DNA of 28,154 nt from Gammaproteobacteria bacterium. Its GTDB lineage: Bacteria; Pseudomonadota; Gammaproteobacteria; SZUA-229. The notes beneath the pieces are model-generated. The model ran no database searches. It saw nothing but the letters and a program-made list of their open reading frames with translations, and was not told where the DNA came from. The stretch spans positions 1 to 28,154 of the forward strand of contig JAQICG010000322.1 in NCBI GenBank assembly GCA_027858635.1, read 5' to 3'. The translations under genes were made by a program, and so were the position numbers. Of the stretch, positions 1 through 6,752 are shown piece by piece; position 1 is the first letter of the stretch; each line of letters begins with the position of its first letter.

Positions 1-602
1 GTACAGCACTGGTCGAAGGCGACGCCGCTCTGGCTGAACGCATCGTTGATGAAGACTTTAAAATCAATGCCATGGAAGTGGCCATCGACGAAAAATGCAC
101 CCACATTATCGCCCGCCGCCAGCCCACCGCCGGCGATTTACGTCTGGTATTAATGATCATTAAAACCATTACTGATCTCGAACGCATTGGTGACGAAGCC
201 GAAAAAGTAGCCAGAATGGCCGGCGAGCTGATTGATCTGGGCGCCATGAAAGAACACTATGTAGAAATTCGTCATCTCGGCGATCATGTTCGAAAAATGC
301 TGCACGATGCACTGGACGCCTTTACCCGCATGGATGTTGAGGCCGCCGTCAGAACCGTAGCGGAAGACAAAAAAGTTGATCAGGAATACGAAGCCATCAT
401 GCGCCAGTTAATTACCCGCATGATGGAAGATCCAAGATCGATTCAACGCAGCCTAAACGTCATCTGGGCCGCCCGCGCGCTGGAACGTATTGGTGATCAT
501 TCCAAAAATATCTGCGAGTATGTTATTTATTTAGTGAAAGGCAAAGACGTTCGCCACGTTACACTTGAACAGATGAAAGAAGAATTCCTGCCTGAAAAGT
601 AA
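1..602 (+). CDS. phoU: PhoU phosphate-uptake regulator (5' end outside window)
   Basis: PhoU is a cytoplasmic all-helical regulator that links the Pst phosphate transporter to the PhoR sensor kinase and represses the Pho regulon when phosphate is plentiful. The reading frame is open from base 3 without a start, so about 199 residues of a protein usually near 235-240 aa are visible. The first ATG at 72 is internal. The two-repeat architecture shows in the paired metal-site helices: ERIGDEAE in the first three-helix bundle and ERIGDHSKNI near the C-terminus. The second matches the conserved PhoU signature well. The gene ends at TAA 600-602 and faces tonB across a 63-bp convergent gap with only a weak GGGC/GCCC hairpin. 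Its pst neighbours, if present, lie outside the window. The family call is secure. Confidence 0.95.
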   Translation, partial: TALVEGDAALAERIVDEDFKINAMEVAIDEKCTHIIARRQPTAGDLRLVLMIIKTITDLERIGDEAEKVARMAGELIDLGAMKEHYVEIRHLGDHVRKMLHDALDAFTRMDVEAAVRTVAEDKKVDQEYEAIMRQLITRMMEDPRSIQRSLNVIWAARALERIGDHSKNICEYVIYLVKGKDVRHVTLEQMKEEFLPEK

Positions 603-665
603 TAAGAGGCGAAGGTCATTTAATATTTAAGATGAAATTGTAGGGCGAATAGAGCCCCTCATTAT

Positions 666-1316
666 TTATCGCAATTCAAATTGCATGACATAGCTCATGG
701 ATAATGGACAATTAATTTCTGGTGATGGAATCTCAAATGGCAATGCTTTGGTGATAGCCCGTTCGGCCGCTTTGCGCAAAATTTTCGGACCGCCGCTGGT
801 TTTTAATTCACTAATGGTACCGTCATGCAGTAATTCAAAGGAGACCTTGATATTGGCTTCCATGCCGCGACGACGCGCTGATCTGGGATAATATTTATGA
901 CCTTCAATATGAGTGAGTAAATTTTTTAAATATTCTTTTTTTATAACCGCATTGTCATTGCGTGGTCCGCGCTGTATTTGCTCTGCGACATTGGTGGCGA
1001 CCGCCTGTTCTGGAACCACTTCGGGCTCAGGTTTTATTTCTTCAACTTTTTCCGGCGGTTTTTCTTTTTCTTTGGGCTCTGTTTTTGGCTCGAGCTTAGG
1101 TTTTGGTTTAGGCTTAGGCTGCTCGGCCTCAACCGATTGCGGTGGTTGCTGTGAAGTCGGCATCAAGTTTAGAGAAACCCGAGTGGATAATTCCGGTGCC
1201 TGGCTGCTGTTGGCGTTATCGGAAAATTGCACAAATAATATTGTGTGCAGTAATAAAGAGACCGTTACCGCAATGATGCTATCACGATGCTCCACAATAT
1301 AATTAACCACGTTCAT
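666..1316 (-). CDS. tonB: TonB energy-transducing protein
   Basis: TonB spans the periplasm and passes proton-motive energy from ExbB-ExbD to outer-membrane receptors for iron complexes, cobalamin and similar ligands. The 216-aa product has the three expected parts. An N-terminal membrane anchor (about residues 13-31) carries the SxxxH motif as Ser20 and His24. A Pro/Lys/Glu-rich spacer covers residues 55-105. A C-terminal TonB domain (about 135-216) contains YPRSARRRGMEANIKVSF and an HDGTI turn. The start ATG overlaps the exbD stop as ATGA at 1313-1316, which implies translational coupling. It is last in exbB-exbD-tonB. No TonB-dependent receptor is visible, so the substrate cannot be inferred. 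Confidence 0.93.
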   Translation of the reverse strand: MNVVNYIVEHRDSIIAVTVSLLLHTILFVQFSDNANSSQAPELSTRVSLNLMPTSQQPPQSVEAEQPKPKPKPKLEPKTEPKEKEKPPEKVEEIKPEPEVVPEQAVATNVAEQIQRGPRNDNAVIKKEYLKNLLTHIEGHKYYPRSARRRGMEANIKVSFELLHDGTISELKTSGGPKILRKAAERAITKALPFEIPSPEINCPLSMSYVMQFELR

Positions 1317-1714
1317 GGCTGACTGGTAATAATATCCAGCGATTCCGCGCCTGCTTTGCGCGCTGCGTCCATTACCTGTACGGTTAAATCCAATTTTGAG
1401 TTTTTATCCCCGCGCAGTATCACCAACTTTTTAGAGCGGCCCTGGAGTCGCTGTTGTAATGATGCTTCCAGCTCATTAGGCATAATCAATTTTGTATCAA
1501 TTATTATTTCACCCTCGTTGTTGATCACTATTTCCAACGCACCCTGCTCTTCAAAATTTTCGCCGCTGCCTGCTTCGGGCAAAACACTGTCGAGAGACTG
1601 GTCTTTTACGAAGTGTGCGGTGAGCATGTAGAAAACCAGCAATAGGAACACAATGTCGATCAGCGGTGTCAGGTTGGGAGTTTTGTGCCGAGAGGTGAGA
1701 CCCTGAATTTCCAT
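1313..1714 (-). CDS. exbD: ExbD/TolR-type biopolymer transport protein
   Basis: ExbD forms the proton-conducting stator with ExbB and energises TonB at the inner membrane. The 133-aa product has a short cytoplasmic N-terminus and one transmembrane helix (about residues 16-34). Asp20, in PLIDIVFLLLVFYML, is the protonatable aspartate conserved in ExbD, TolR and MotB-like proteins. A small periplasmic domain follows. It starts 12 bp after the exbB stop and overlaps tonB by 4 bp. TolR is the alternative family member, but the adjacent tonB and the absence of tolA, tolB or pal favour ExbD. Confidence 0.93.
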   Translation of the reverse strand: MEIQGLTSRHKTPNLTPLIDIVFLLLVFYMLTAHFVKDQSLDSVLPEAGSGENFEEQGALEIVINNEGEIIIDTKLIMPNELEASLQQRLQGRSKKLVILRGDKNSKLDLTVQVMDAARKAGAESLDIITSQP

Positions 1715-1726
1715 AGCCAGTCCCGA

Positions 1727-2362
1727 CTAGCTCTCATCATGTTCGATGCTGGAAAGGGTATTTTGATGTGGTAATGACTCGATTAACATGGAGGCATAGT
1801 GCTGCATGGCGTGACGATGACGTTCTGCCCGGCCTTCCAGACCGTGCAGCAGAAACAGTATCGGCAGCGCCACTGCCAGCCCTACCCCGGTGGTCAGCAT
1901 GGCTTCCCAGATACCACCGGCGAGCATCTGCGCATCCACCTTGCCGCCCATTTGATCGATCACCATGAACGCCTTGATCATACCGGTGATGGTGCCTAAC
2001 AAGCCCAGCAGAGGCGCGGTGTCGCCCAGCAGGCTCAGGGTACGAAAGCCTCTTTGCATGCGTTGCAGCTCCCACGAACCGATGCGCGATGCCACCCGAA
2101 CCAGATCCTTAACGTCCTGTTTGTGCGCGTGCAGCAATCCCCTGAGTACCGTTACTTCAGGCCCTTTTAAGTCTTTGATTAACGACTCGACATCCCGACC
2201 CTTAAGACTGTCGATCATTTCGCCGGAAAAATACCGGGGCAGTTTTCCAATTCGTATGAAATACAGATAACGTTCCAGCACAATGGCCAACGCAATCATT
2301 GAATACGCCAGCAGAATCCAGACTACTGGACCGCCTTTGGTAAATATTTCGGGTACACTCAT
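1727..2362 (-). CDS. exbB: ExbB (MotA/TolQ/ExbB proton-channel family)
   Basis: ExbB is the multi-spanning scaffold around the ExbD helices in the TonB motor. The 211-aa product has a first membrane helix at about residues 12-33. It then has a cytoplasmic loop of roughly 80 residues and two further helices, at about 112-137 and 150-173. The segment LGDTAPLLGLLGTITGMIKAF is the diagnostic MotA/TolQ/ExbB signature, including pore-lining threonines. It is the first gene of exbB-exbD-tonB. It is transcribed away from regB across a 165-bp gap holding a predicted RegA operator, so redox control of this operon is plausible but unproven. Confidence 0.93.
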   Translation of the reverse strand: MSVPEIFTKGGPVVWILLAYSMIALAIVLERYLYFIRIGKLPRYFSGEMIDSLKGRDVESLIKDLKGPEVTVLRGLLHAHKQDVKDLVRVASRIGSWELQRMQRGFRTLSLLGDTAPLLGLLGTITGMIKAFMVIDQMGGKVDAQMLAGGIWEAMLTTGVGLAVALPILFLLHGLEGRAERHRHAMQHYASMLIESLPHQNTLSSIEHDES

Positions 2363-2441
2363 AGCTTGGTTACGCAGATTTTAGATATCAAACAGGAAAT
2401 AAGAGGAACGTAATTCTACCCAATCTCAGCACACGCTAGAA

Positions 2442-2473
2442 TGCGACATAGTGCCGCGCGACAAATTGTCGCA
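2442..2473. promoter_or_regulatory. Candidate RegA/PrrA/RoxR operator
   Basis: GCGACAAATTGTCGC at 2458-2472 is a perfect 7+1+7 palindrome. It fits the published RegA/PrrA-type recognition pattern GCGNC-N5-GNCGC. An additional GCGACA half site lies 10 bp to its left (2443-2448). The site sits between the divergent exbB and regB genes, about 56 bp before the regB start and about 96 bp before the exbB start. The adjacent gene pair encodes a RegB/RegA system, so autoregulation is the natural reading. The match is seen in the sequence. Binding is inferred. Confidence 0.65.
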
Positions 2474-2527
2474 GCTTATTAGTAAGCAATTATTGGTGAT
2501 TAGCGGCGCAGGCCTTAGAATACCGTC

Positions 2528-3793
2528 ATGAAAGATCAGCAACTCGTCACCCCCGGCAACCACATCAATGTGCGGCGTATTATCTGGCTGCGAATTATCG
2601 TGCTCAGCGGTGAGATTTCGGCGGTATGGCTGAGCTCCGCCTACCTGGATGTAGAGTTACCTCTGCTGCCGATTTCGCTGGTGCTAATAACGATTTTCGT
2701 TGTCAGCATCGCCAGCCTGATTCGGCTGCGCATGCCCTGGCCGGTTTCTGATAATGAGCTGTTTGCACAATTGGTGTTTGATGTGCTGGCCCTGACTTTT
2801 CTGCTGTACTACACCGGCGGCTCAACCAACCCCTTCGCGCCCCTGTTCCTACTGCCGCTGGTACTCACCGCCGCCACGCTGACGGGCTGGTATGCCTGGT
2901 TGATGGTGGCATTAACCATCGCCTGCTATTCACTCCTGCTGTTTTTTTATATCCCCTTCCCGGAAACCCACACCATGCACGGCGAAGGTTTCAAATTACA
3001 CGTTGTAGGCATGTGGCTGGGCTTTATTTTCAGCGCCTTACTGATTGCCGGCTTTACTGCACGCATGGCAATTACCGTACAACGGCAGAATAAAAAGATT
3101 ACCGACCTGCGCGAGAAACATTTGAAACACGAACATATTCTGGCACTCGGCACTTTAGCCGCCGGCGCGGCGCATGAACTGGGTACGCCGCTTTCAACCA
3201 TGGCGATTTTGCTTAAAGACATGGAGCCTGATCAACCCCTGTCGGAAACCAAACTCAATACCCTGAAGAATCAGGTGGATCGCTGCAAGACCATCCTGTT
3301 CTCCATCTCGGCCGCTTCAGGTGAAGTTCGCGCTGATTCGGGAGGCGTCGCCAAACTCGATGAATACCTGCAAAGTCTGCTACAACGCTGGCAGCAAACA
3401 CGCGATGATATTGTCGTTGAGTCTGACTTTCAGGGCTCACAACCCGCACCCAGAATTGTTATCGATCAGACACTGGAGCAGGCGCTGCTAAACATTTTAA
3501 ACAACGCCGCCGATGCCTCACCCGAACAGGTCGAAATACAAGCCCGGTGGAGCAAGCAGGAGCTGGTGCTTACTGTCTCCGATCGCGGTCAGGGCATCTC
3601 ACCAGAACTGGAAGAGATCGCGGGTATACAAATTATGAGCACCAAACAGGACGGCATGGGTTTAGGCCTGTTTCTCACCTACACCACCCTGGAACGCATG
3701 GGCGGCGAAGTGCGCATTATCAACCGCGATGGTGGCGGCGTCAGATGCCAGATCAAGCTACCGTTATCAACCATAAGTGTAACGACATCATGA
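2528..3793 (+). CDS. regB: RegB/PrrB/RoxS-type redox-sensing histidine kinase
   Basis: This is a membrane sensor kinase that responds to quinone-pool redox state and phosphorylates RegA. The 421-aa product has about six hydrophobic segments in residues 17-180. It carries the RegB quinone-site heptapeptide GGSTNPF (97-103). The H-box GTLAAGAAHELGTPLSTMAI has His216 as phospho-acceptor. Cys253, in VDRCKTIL, lies where the redox-active cysteine of RegB is expected (37 residues after the H-box His; 40 in Rhodobacter RegB). The ATP-binding domain has an N-box near 324-330, DRGQGI (352-357) and GMGLGLF (376-382). The stop overlaps the regA start as ATGA (3790-3793). In non-phototrophs such systems control terminal oxidases and other redox functions. 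Confidence 0.93.
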   Translation: MKDQQLVTPGNHINVRRIIWLRIIVLSGEISAVWLSSAYLDVELPLLPISLVLITIFVVSIASLIRLRMPWPVSDNELFAQLVFDVLALTFLLYYTGGSTNPFAPLFLLPLVLTAATLTGWYAWLMVALTIACYSLLLFFYIPFPETHTMHGEGFKLHVVGMWLGFIFSALLIAGFTARMAITVQRQNKKITDLREKHLKHEHILALGTLAAGAAHELGTPLSTMAILLKDMEPDQPLSETKLNTLKNQVDRCKTILFSISAASGEVRADSGGVAKLDEYLQSLLQRWQQTRDDIVVESDFQGSQPAPRIVIDQTLEQALLNILNNAADASPEQVEIQARWSKQELVLTVSDRGQGISPELEEIAGIQIMSTKQDGMGLGLFLTYTTLERMGGEVRIINRDGGGVRCQIKLPLSTISVTTS

Positions 3794-4344
3794 ATACTGA
3801 ACCCCTACAGACAGATCGCCCCAGCCTGCTGATTGTAGACGATGACACGGTCTTCTGCGAAGTGTTGACTGAAGCTTTAACCAAACGCGGCTTCACAGTC
3901 AGCGCCGCGCATAATGTTGACGATGGCCTGGAACTTGCCCGAAAAGAGCCTCCCGAATTTGCCGTGATTGATTTGAGAATGCCGGGAAAATCCGGACTGG
4001 AAATGGTCAGCGAACTAAAACAACTCGATGAACACACCCGCATTGTTGTACTCACCGGTTACGCCTCAATATCCACCGCGGTCGAAGCCATCAAACTGGG
4101 CGCCATACACTACCTGGCGAAACCCGCTGATGCGGATAATATTGTAAAAGCCTTTGATCGTGAACAGGGAGATAAAAACACGCCGGTAAGAACAAAACCG
4201 TTATCGGTAGGCCAGATTGAATGGGAACATATACACAAAATATTAACCGAATGCGACGGTAATATTTCAGAAACAGCAAGACGTCTCAACATGCACCGCC
4301 GGACATTGCAACGCAAACTGGCGAAGTATCCGGTTAAGACATAG
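3790..4344 (+). CDS. regA: RegA/PrrA/RoxR-type response regulator
   Basis: This is a DNA-binding response regulator phosphorylated by the RegB-type kinase. A longer open frame extends upstream inside regB, but the ATG at 3790, overlapping the kinase stop by ATGA, gives a standard 184-aa RegA. The receiver domain has the acidic pocket at Asp17/Asp18, phospho-acceptor Asp61 (VIDLRMPG) and Lys111 (YLAKP). A proline-containing linker leads to a Fis-type helix-turn-helix (about 158-180). Its ISETARRLNMHRRTLQRKL matches the nearly invariant RegA recognition helix, which supports use of the canonical operator seen at 2458-2472. Its TAG stop (4342-4344) is the first part of an 18-nt repeat also present at the end of the 6749-8134 gene. 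Confidence 0.95.
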   Translation: MNTEPLQTDRPSLLIVDDDTVFCEVLTEALTKRGFTVSAAHNVDDGLELARKEPPEFAVIDLRMPGKSGLEMVSELKQLDEHTRIVVLTGYASISTAVEAIKLGAIHYLAKPADADNIVKAFDREQGDKNTPVRTKPLSVGQIEWEHIHKILTECDGNISETARRLNMHRRTLQRKLAKYPVKT

Positions 4345-4454
4345 TTGGCAGTTGGCAGTTGCCAGTAAAAGCTTAGATGCCCGGACAGAACGTGCAAGCC
4401 TGCATACACTGTCCCCTCTCCCACTGAGAGAGGGCTGGGGTGAGGGGCTTTTAA
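4341..4454 (+). repeat. Left copy of a composite 3'-end repeat
   Basis: Part one (4341-4358) is an 18-nt sequence containing the regA stop codon and two TTGGCAG heptamers, with a degenerate third copy after it. Part two (4413-4454) is 42 nt. It has a 7-bp hairpin (CCCTCTC/GAGAGGG, 4414-4434) followed by CTGGGGTGAGGGGCTTTTAA. Both parts recur in opposite orientation at 6656-6752: part one identical, part two 40 of 42 bases. The hairpin could also end transcription of the convergent regA and eptA. Part two resembles the GGGAGAGGG-type intergenic repeats common in proteobacteria. Confidence 0.85.
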
Positions 4455-4500
4455 GGACATGCGCTTGATTACGCTAATCGAAACTACGCTTTACTAGACA

Positions 4501-6105
4501 TTAATCCACGCTCAGAATATCCAACGATTTATTATAAATCGAGGTATCTACTTCCATAAAATCCAGCACAGTGTGAAAAATATTGTCGTGCGAATATTTT
4601 ATGGATTTTCTTTTTTCTAAGAACGCTTCATCAACCCCATGATAGTTTTTGCCAAACCACATAATCGCCGGGACATGCAACTGCTCTTCCGGGGCTATGA
4701 AGTACGGCATGCCATGCAGATAAAGGCCATGTTCACCCAATGACTCACCATGATCACTGACATAAAACATAGCCGGTTCGAATTTATCGTTATTACTCTC
4801 TAATAGATCAATCACTTTCGCTAAAAAGTAATCGGTATACAAAATGCCATTATCGTAAGTATTATCAATCTGCTCTTTGCTGCAATCTTCCAGCTGATTG
4901 GTCTTGCAGCTGGGAGTAAATTTTTCAAACGCATCGGTATATCTTTTGTAATAAGCCGGGCCGTGGCTACCCATCTGGTGCAGCACAATAAAAATATCAC
5001 CCTGATCGTGCTCATCAATGTACTCCTGCAGGTGGGCAAGCATACCTTCGTCCCGACATTCTATATCGCAGTTCGGATTGTTCTCAGGCGACCTGTAATT
5101 TTGATAAGGCACACGCAGCGCTACACCCTTGGAGTCGGAATTATTATCCAGCCAGAGTACGTTATCGCCGGCACGTTTCAGCACATCAAGCAGGTTTTCC
5201 GTTTCCAGCGCTTTGTCGTGACTGAATTCGTCATGACTGAATATTGAGAACATGCACGGCACAGACACCGCCGTCGAAGTGCCACAGGCCCAGAAGTCGG
5301 GGAAGCTGACCACATGTTTCTGTCTGAGCAGTGGGTTAGTTTCTCGCTGATAACCATTGAGCGAAAATCTGTCTGCCCTGGCGGTCTCACCCACAACAAA
5401 GATCATCAGTTCTCTATGCGGATTGACAGCAGGCGCTTTCACATCGTCCTCGATCATCTTTAACGCTTGCGCATGTACTTCCGTCGCTACATTGATGTAC
5501 CTGAGCGCTGAATAAATATAAAAAGTAGGATTAGCGTAGTAACGCAACGGTTTATGCTCTCGAAAAAAAGATGCATAAAAATCACCCTGAATCACGATGA
5601 CCAAAATAACTGAGACCAGAGCAAGCAGTATCAGCTTTATTCTTGACAGCAGGTTTTTTCTGAACCCGCTGTCGATAACTTTTATTCTGTAAACAAATAA
5701 GGATGGCAATACGCCTAACAGCGTGATGTACAAAATCATTTTCAGGGAAAGCAAATCTAAGGCTTCAGCTGTATCGGTGCTGATTATATTCCTGATCATG
5801 GACTCATCGATGATCAGGCTATAACTGTCCATAAAATAGCTGGCCGAAGATGAAACCAGAAGCACGGTGATCAAAACTGGTTTGATGGTATATTTATGAC
5901 ACAGAAACGATAGAAAAAGAACAGTGACGCCGCCAAAGACGATGATTAACGACAACAGAAACAGGCTGTTTTTCAGGTTAACCGGGTAAACATCAACAAT
6001 GTTTGAAAAAAAGGTCACATTGCCGAATGCGATTAAAAAGGCACTGACGAGTAGAATCAGCCTGGAACTTGTTATTTCAGAAAACCCTTTAAAAATACTA
6101 TTCAC
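4501..6105 (-). CDS. eptA: Lipid A phosphoethanolamine transferase (EptA/MCR family)
   Basis: This inner-membrane enzyme transfers phosphoethanolamine from phosphatidylethanolamine to lipid A (or another envelope glycan). That lowers surface negative charge and typically raises resistance to cationic peptides. The 534-aa product has five N-terminal hydrophobic segments (to about residue 175) and a periplasmic sulfatase-fold domain. Visible zinc-site elements are Glu240 in VVGETARAD, the nucleophile threonine in CGTSTA (Thr278 most likely) followed by SVPCMFS, Asp451-His452 in YVSDHGESLGE, and His477. The start is GTG at 6105 with AGG about 10 nt upstream. The gene looks richer in A+T than its neighbours and lies alone between inverted repeat copies, which hints at acquisition. 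The exact acceptor is not readable from sequence. Confidence 0.93.
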   Translation of the reverse strand: MNSIFKGFSEITSSRLILLVSAFLIAFGNVTFFSNIVDVYPVNLKNSLFLLSLIIVFGGVTVLFLSFLCHKYTIKPVLITVLLVSSSASYFMDSYSLIIDESMIRNIISTDTAEALDLLSLKMILYITLLGVLPSLFVYRIKVIDSGFRKNLLSRIKLILLALVSVILVIVIQGDFYASFFREHKPLRYYANPTFYIYSALRYINVATEVHAQALKMIEDDVKAPAVNPHRELMIFVVGETARADRFSLNGYQRETNPLLRQKHVVSFPDFWACGTSTAVSVPCMFSIFSHDEFSHDKALETENLLDVLKRAGDNVLWLDNNSDSKGVALRVPYQNYRSPENNPNCDIECRDEGMLAHLQEYIDEHDQGDIFIVLHQMGSHGPAYYKRYTDAFEKFTPSCKTNQLEDCSKEQIDNTYDNGILYTDYFLAKVIDLLESNNDKFEPAMFYVSDHGESLGEHGLYLHGMPYFIAPEEQLHVPAIMWFGKNYHGVDEAFLEKRKSIKYSHDNIFHTVLDFMEVDTSIYNKSLDILSVD

Positions 6106-6411
6106 ATTCTACCTATATAAAAAAATACGTTACCTGTTATGTATAAGGGAGTATCCAGACCCGCCATAACAGGATTTATTATTCCGGAGTATTCTTAAGT
6201 CTGGCTTAATTGACTCAGGAATTTCCAGCCAGAAAACCGGGCAGCCAGCCCCATTTAAGCTGTCGACATAAGTCAGCATGTTTGCAGGTTAAGTATCTGG
6301 CGGCATTGCAGCGTGGCGCTTATATGCCTGTGATCAGATTAAATCCGTAGTCATGAGAGCAAGAAACTTGCAATAAGTTCCCGGAAAATACATGGGCGGG
6401 GGCTCAGGTTT
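6106..6411. other. Intergenic stretch upstream of eptA
   Basis: This is 306 bp between eptA and the small cysteine-rich gene, both on the minus strand. The part nearest eptA is A+T-rich, with a run of A's at about 6119-6125, and should hold the eptA promoter. I found no convincing -35/-10 pair, operator or coding sequence in it. Confidence 0.5.
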
Positions 6412-6606
6412 TCAAGTCCCTGGAAAGTCAGCACTTAGCTGCGCAAGGCAGCTCGCACACAGGCAGTTATCATAATGACCCGCTATATTAGCGCGCTCCA
6501 ATGATGTTAATTTTACAGATACGCACTGACAGTTTTCAACATCACCAGCTTTACACTCAAATGTTCTTTGACAACCGGGGCAGGTTTTTATTGTTGATAG
6601 CGGCAT
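6412..6606 (-). CDS. Cysteine-rich CWC-type small protein
   Basis: This is a 64-aa product with eight cysteines at residues 9, 12, 18, 26, 28, 48, 50 and 53. The pattern CPGC...C...CQC...CLCASC fits the cysteine-rich CWC family, small proteins of unknown function expected to bind a metal such as zinc. The usual CWC triplet is CQC here. There is no signal peptide or membrane segment, so it is probably cytoplasmic. The start ATG (6604-6606) has no strong ribosome-binding site. It lies in the same repeat-bracketed segment as eptA but 306 bp upstream of it, so co-transcription is uncertain. The cysteine spacing makes a chance frame unlikely. Confidence 0.7.
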   Translation of the reverse strand: MPLSTIKTCPGCQRTFECKAGDVENCQCVSVKLTSLERANIAGHYDNCLCASCLAQLSADFPGT

Positions 6607-6655
6607 TGATTAATGGATAAAAAATACTGTTTTGTGAATGTGTTGTTAAAAACTT

Positions 6656-6752
6656 TTAAAAGCCCCTCACCCCAGCCCTCTCCCAATGGGAGAGGGGGCT
6701 AAAATGCAAATCAAAACCAGCCGATGGTGCTTTGCTGCCAACTGCCAACTAT
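6656..6752 (-). repeat. Right copy of the composite 3'-end repeat
   Basis: This is the inverted counterpart of 4341-4454. The 18-nt part (6735-6752) is the exact reverse complement of 4341-4358 and again contains the TAG stop of the adjoining gene. The 42-nt hairpin part (6656-6697) differs from the left copy at two positions. The space between the two parts is 37 nt here and 54 nt on the left, and is not conserved. Read in the direction of each flanking gene, both copies have the same order: stop codon, heptamers, hairpin, T-rich end. Confidence 0.85.

Noticed and set aside
3547..3789. Upstream N-terminal extension of the RegA frame
   Set aside because: The extension lies inside the regB ATP-binding domain. 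The ATG at 3790 with ATGA overlap gives the standard 184-aa RegA.
4345..4365. Tandem TTGGCAG heptamers as a CRISPR or VNTR array
   Set aside because: Only two exact units and one degenerate unit, with no spacers. Better treated as part of the composite repeat.
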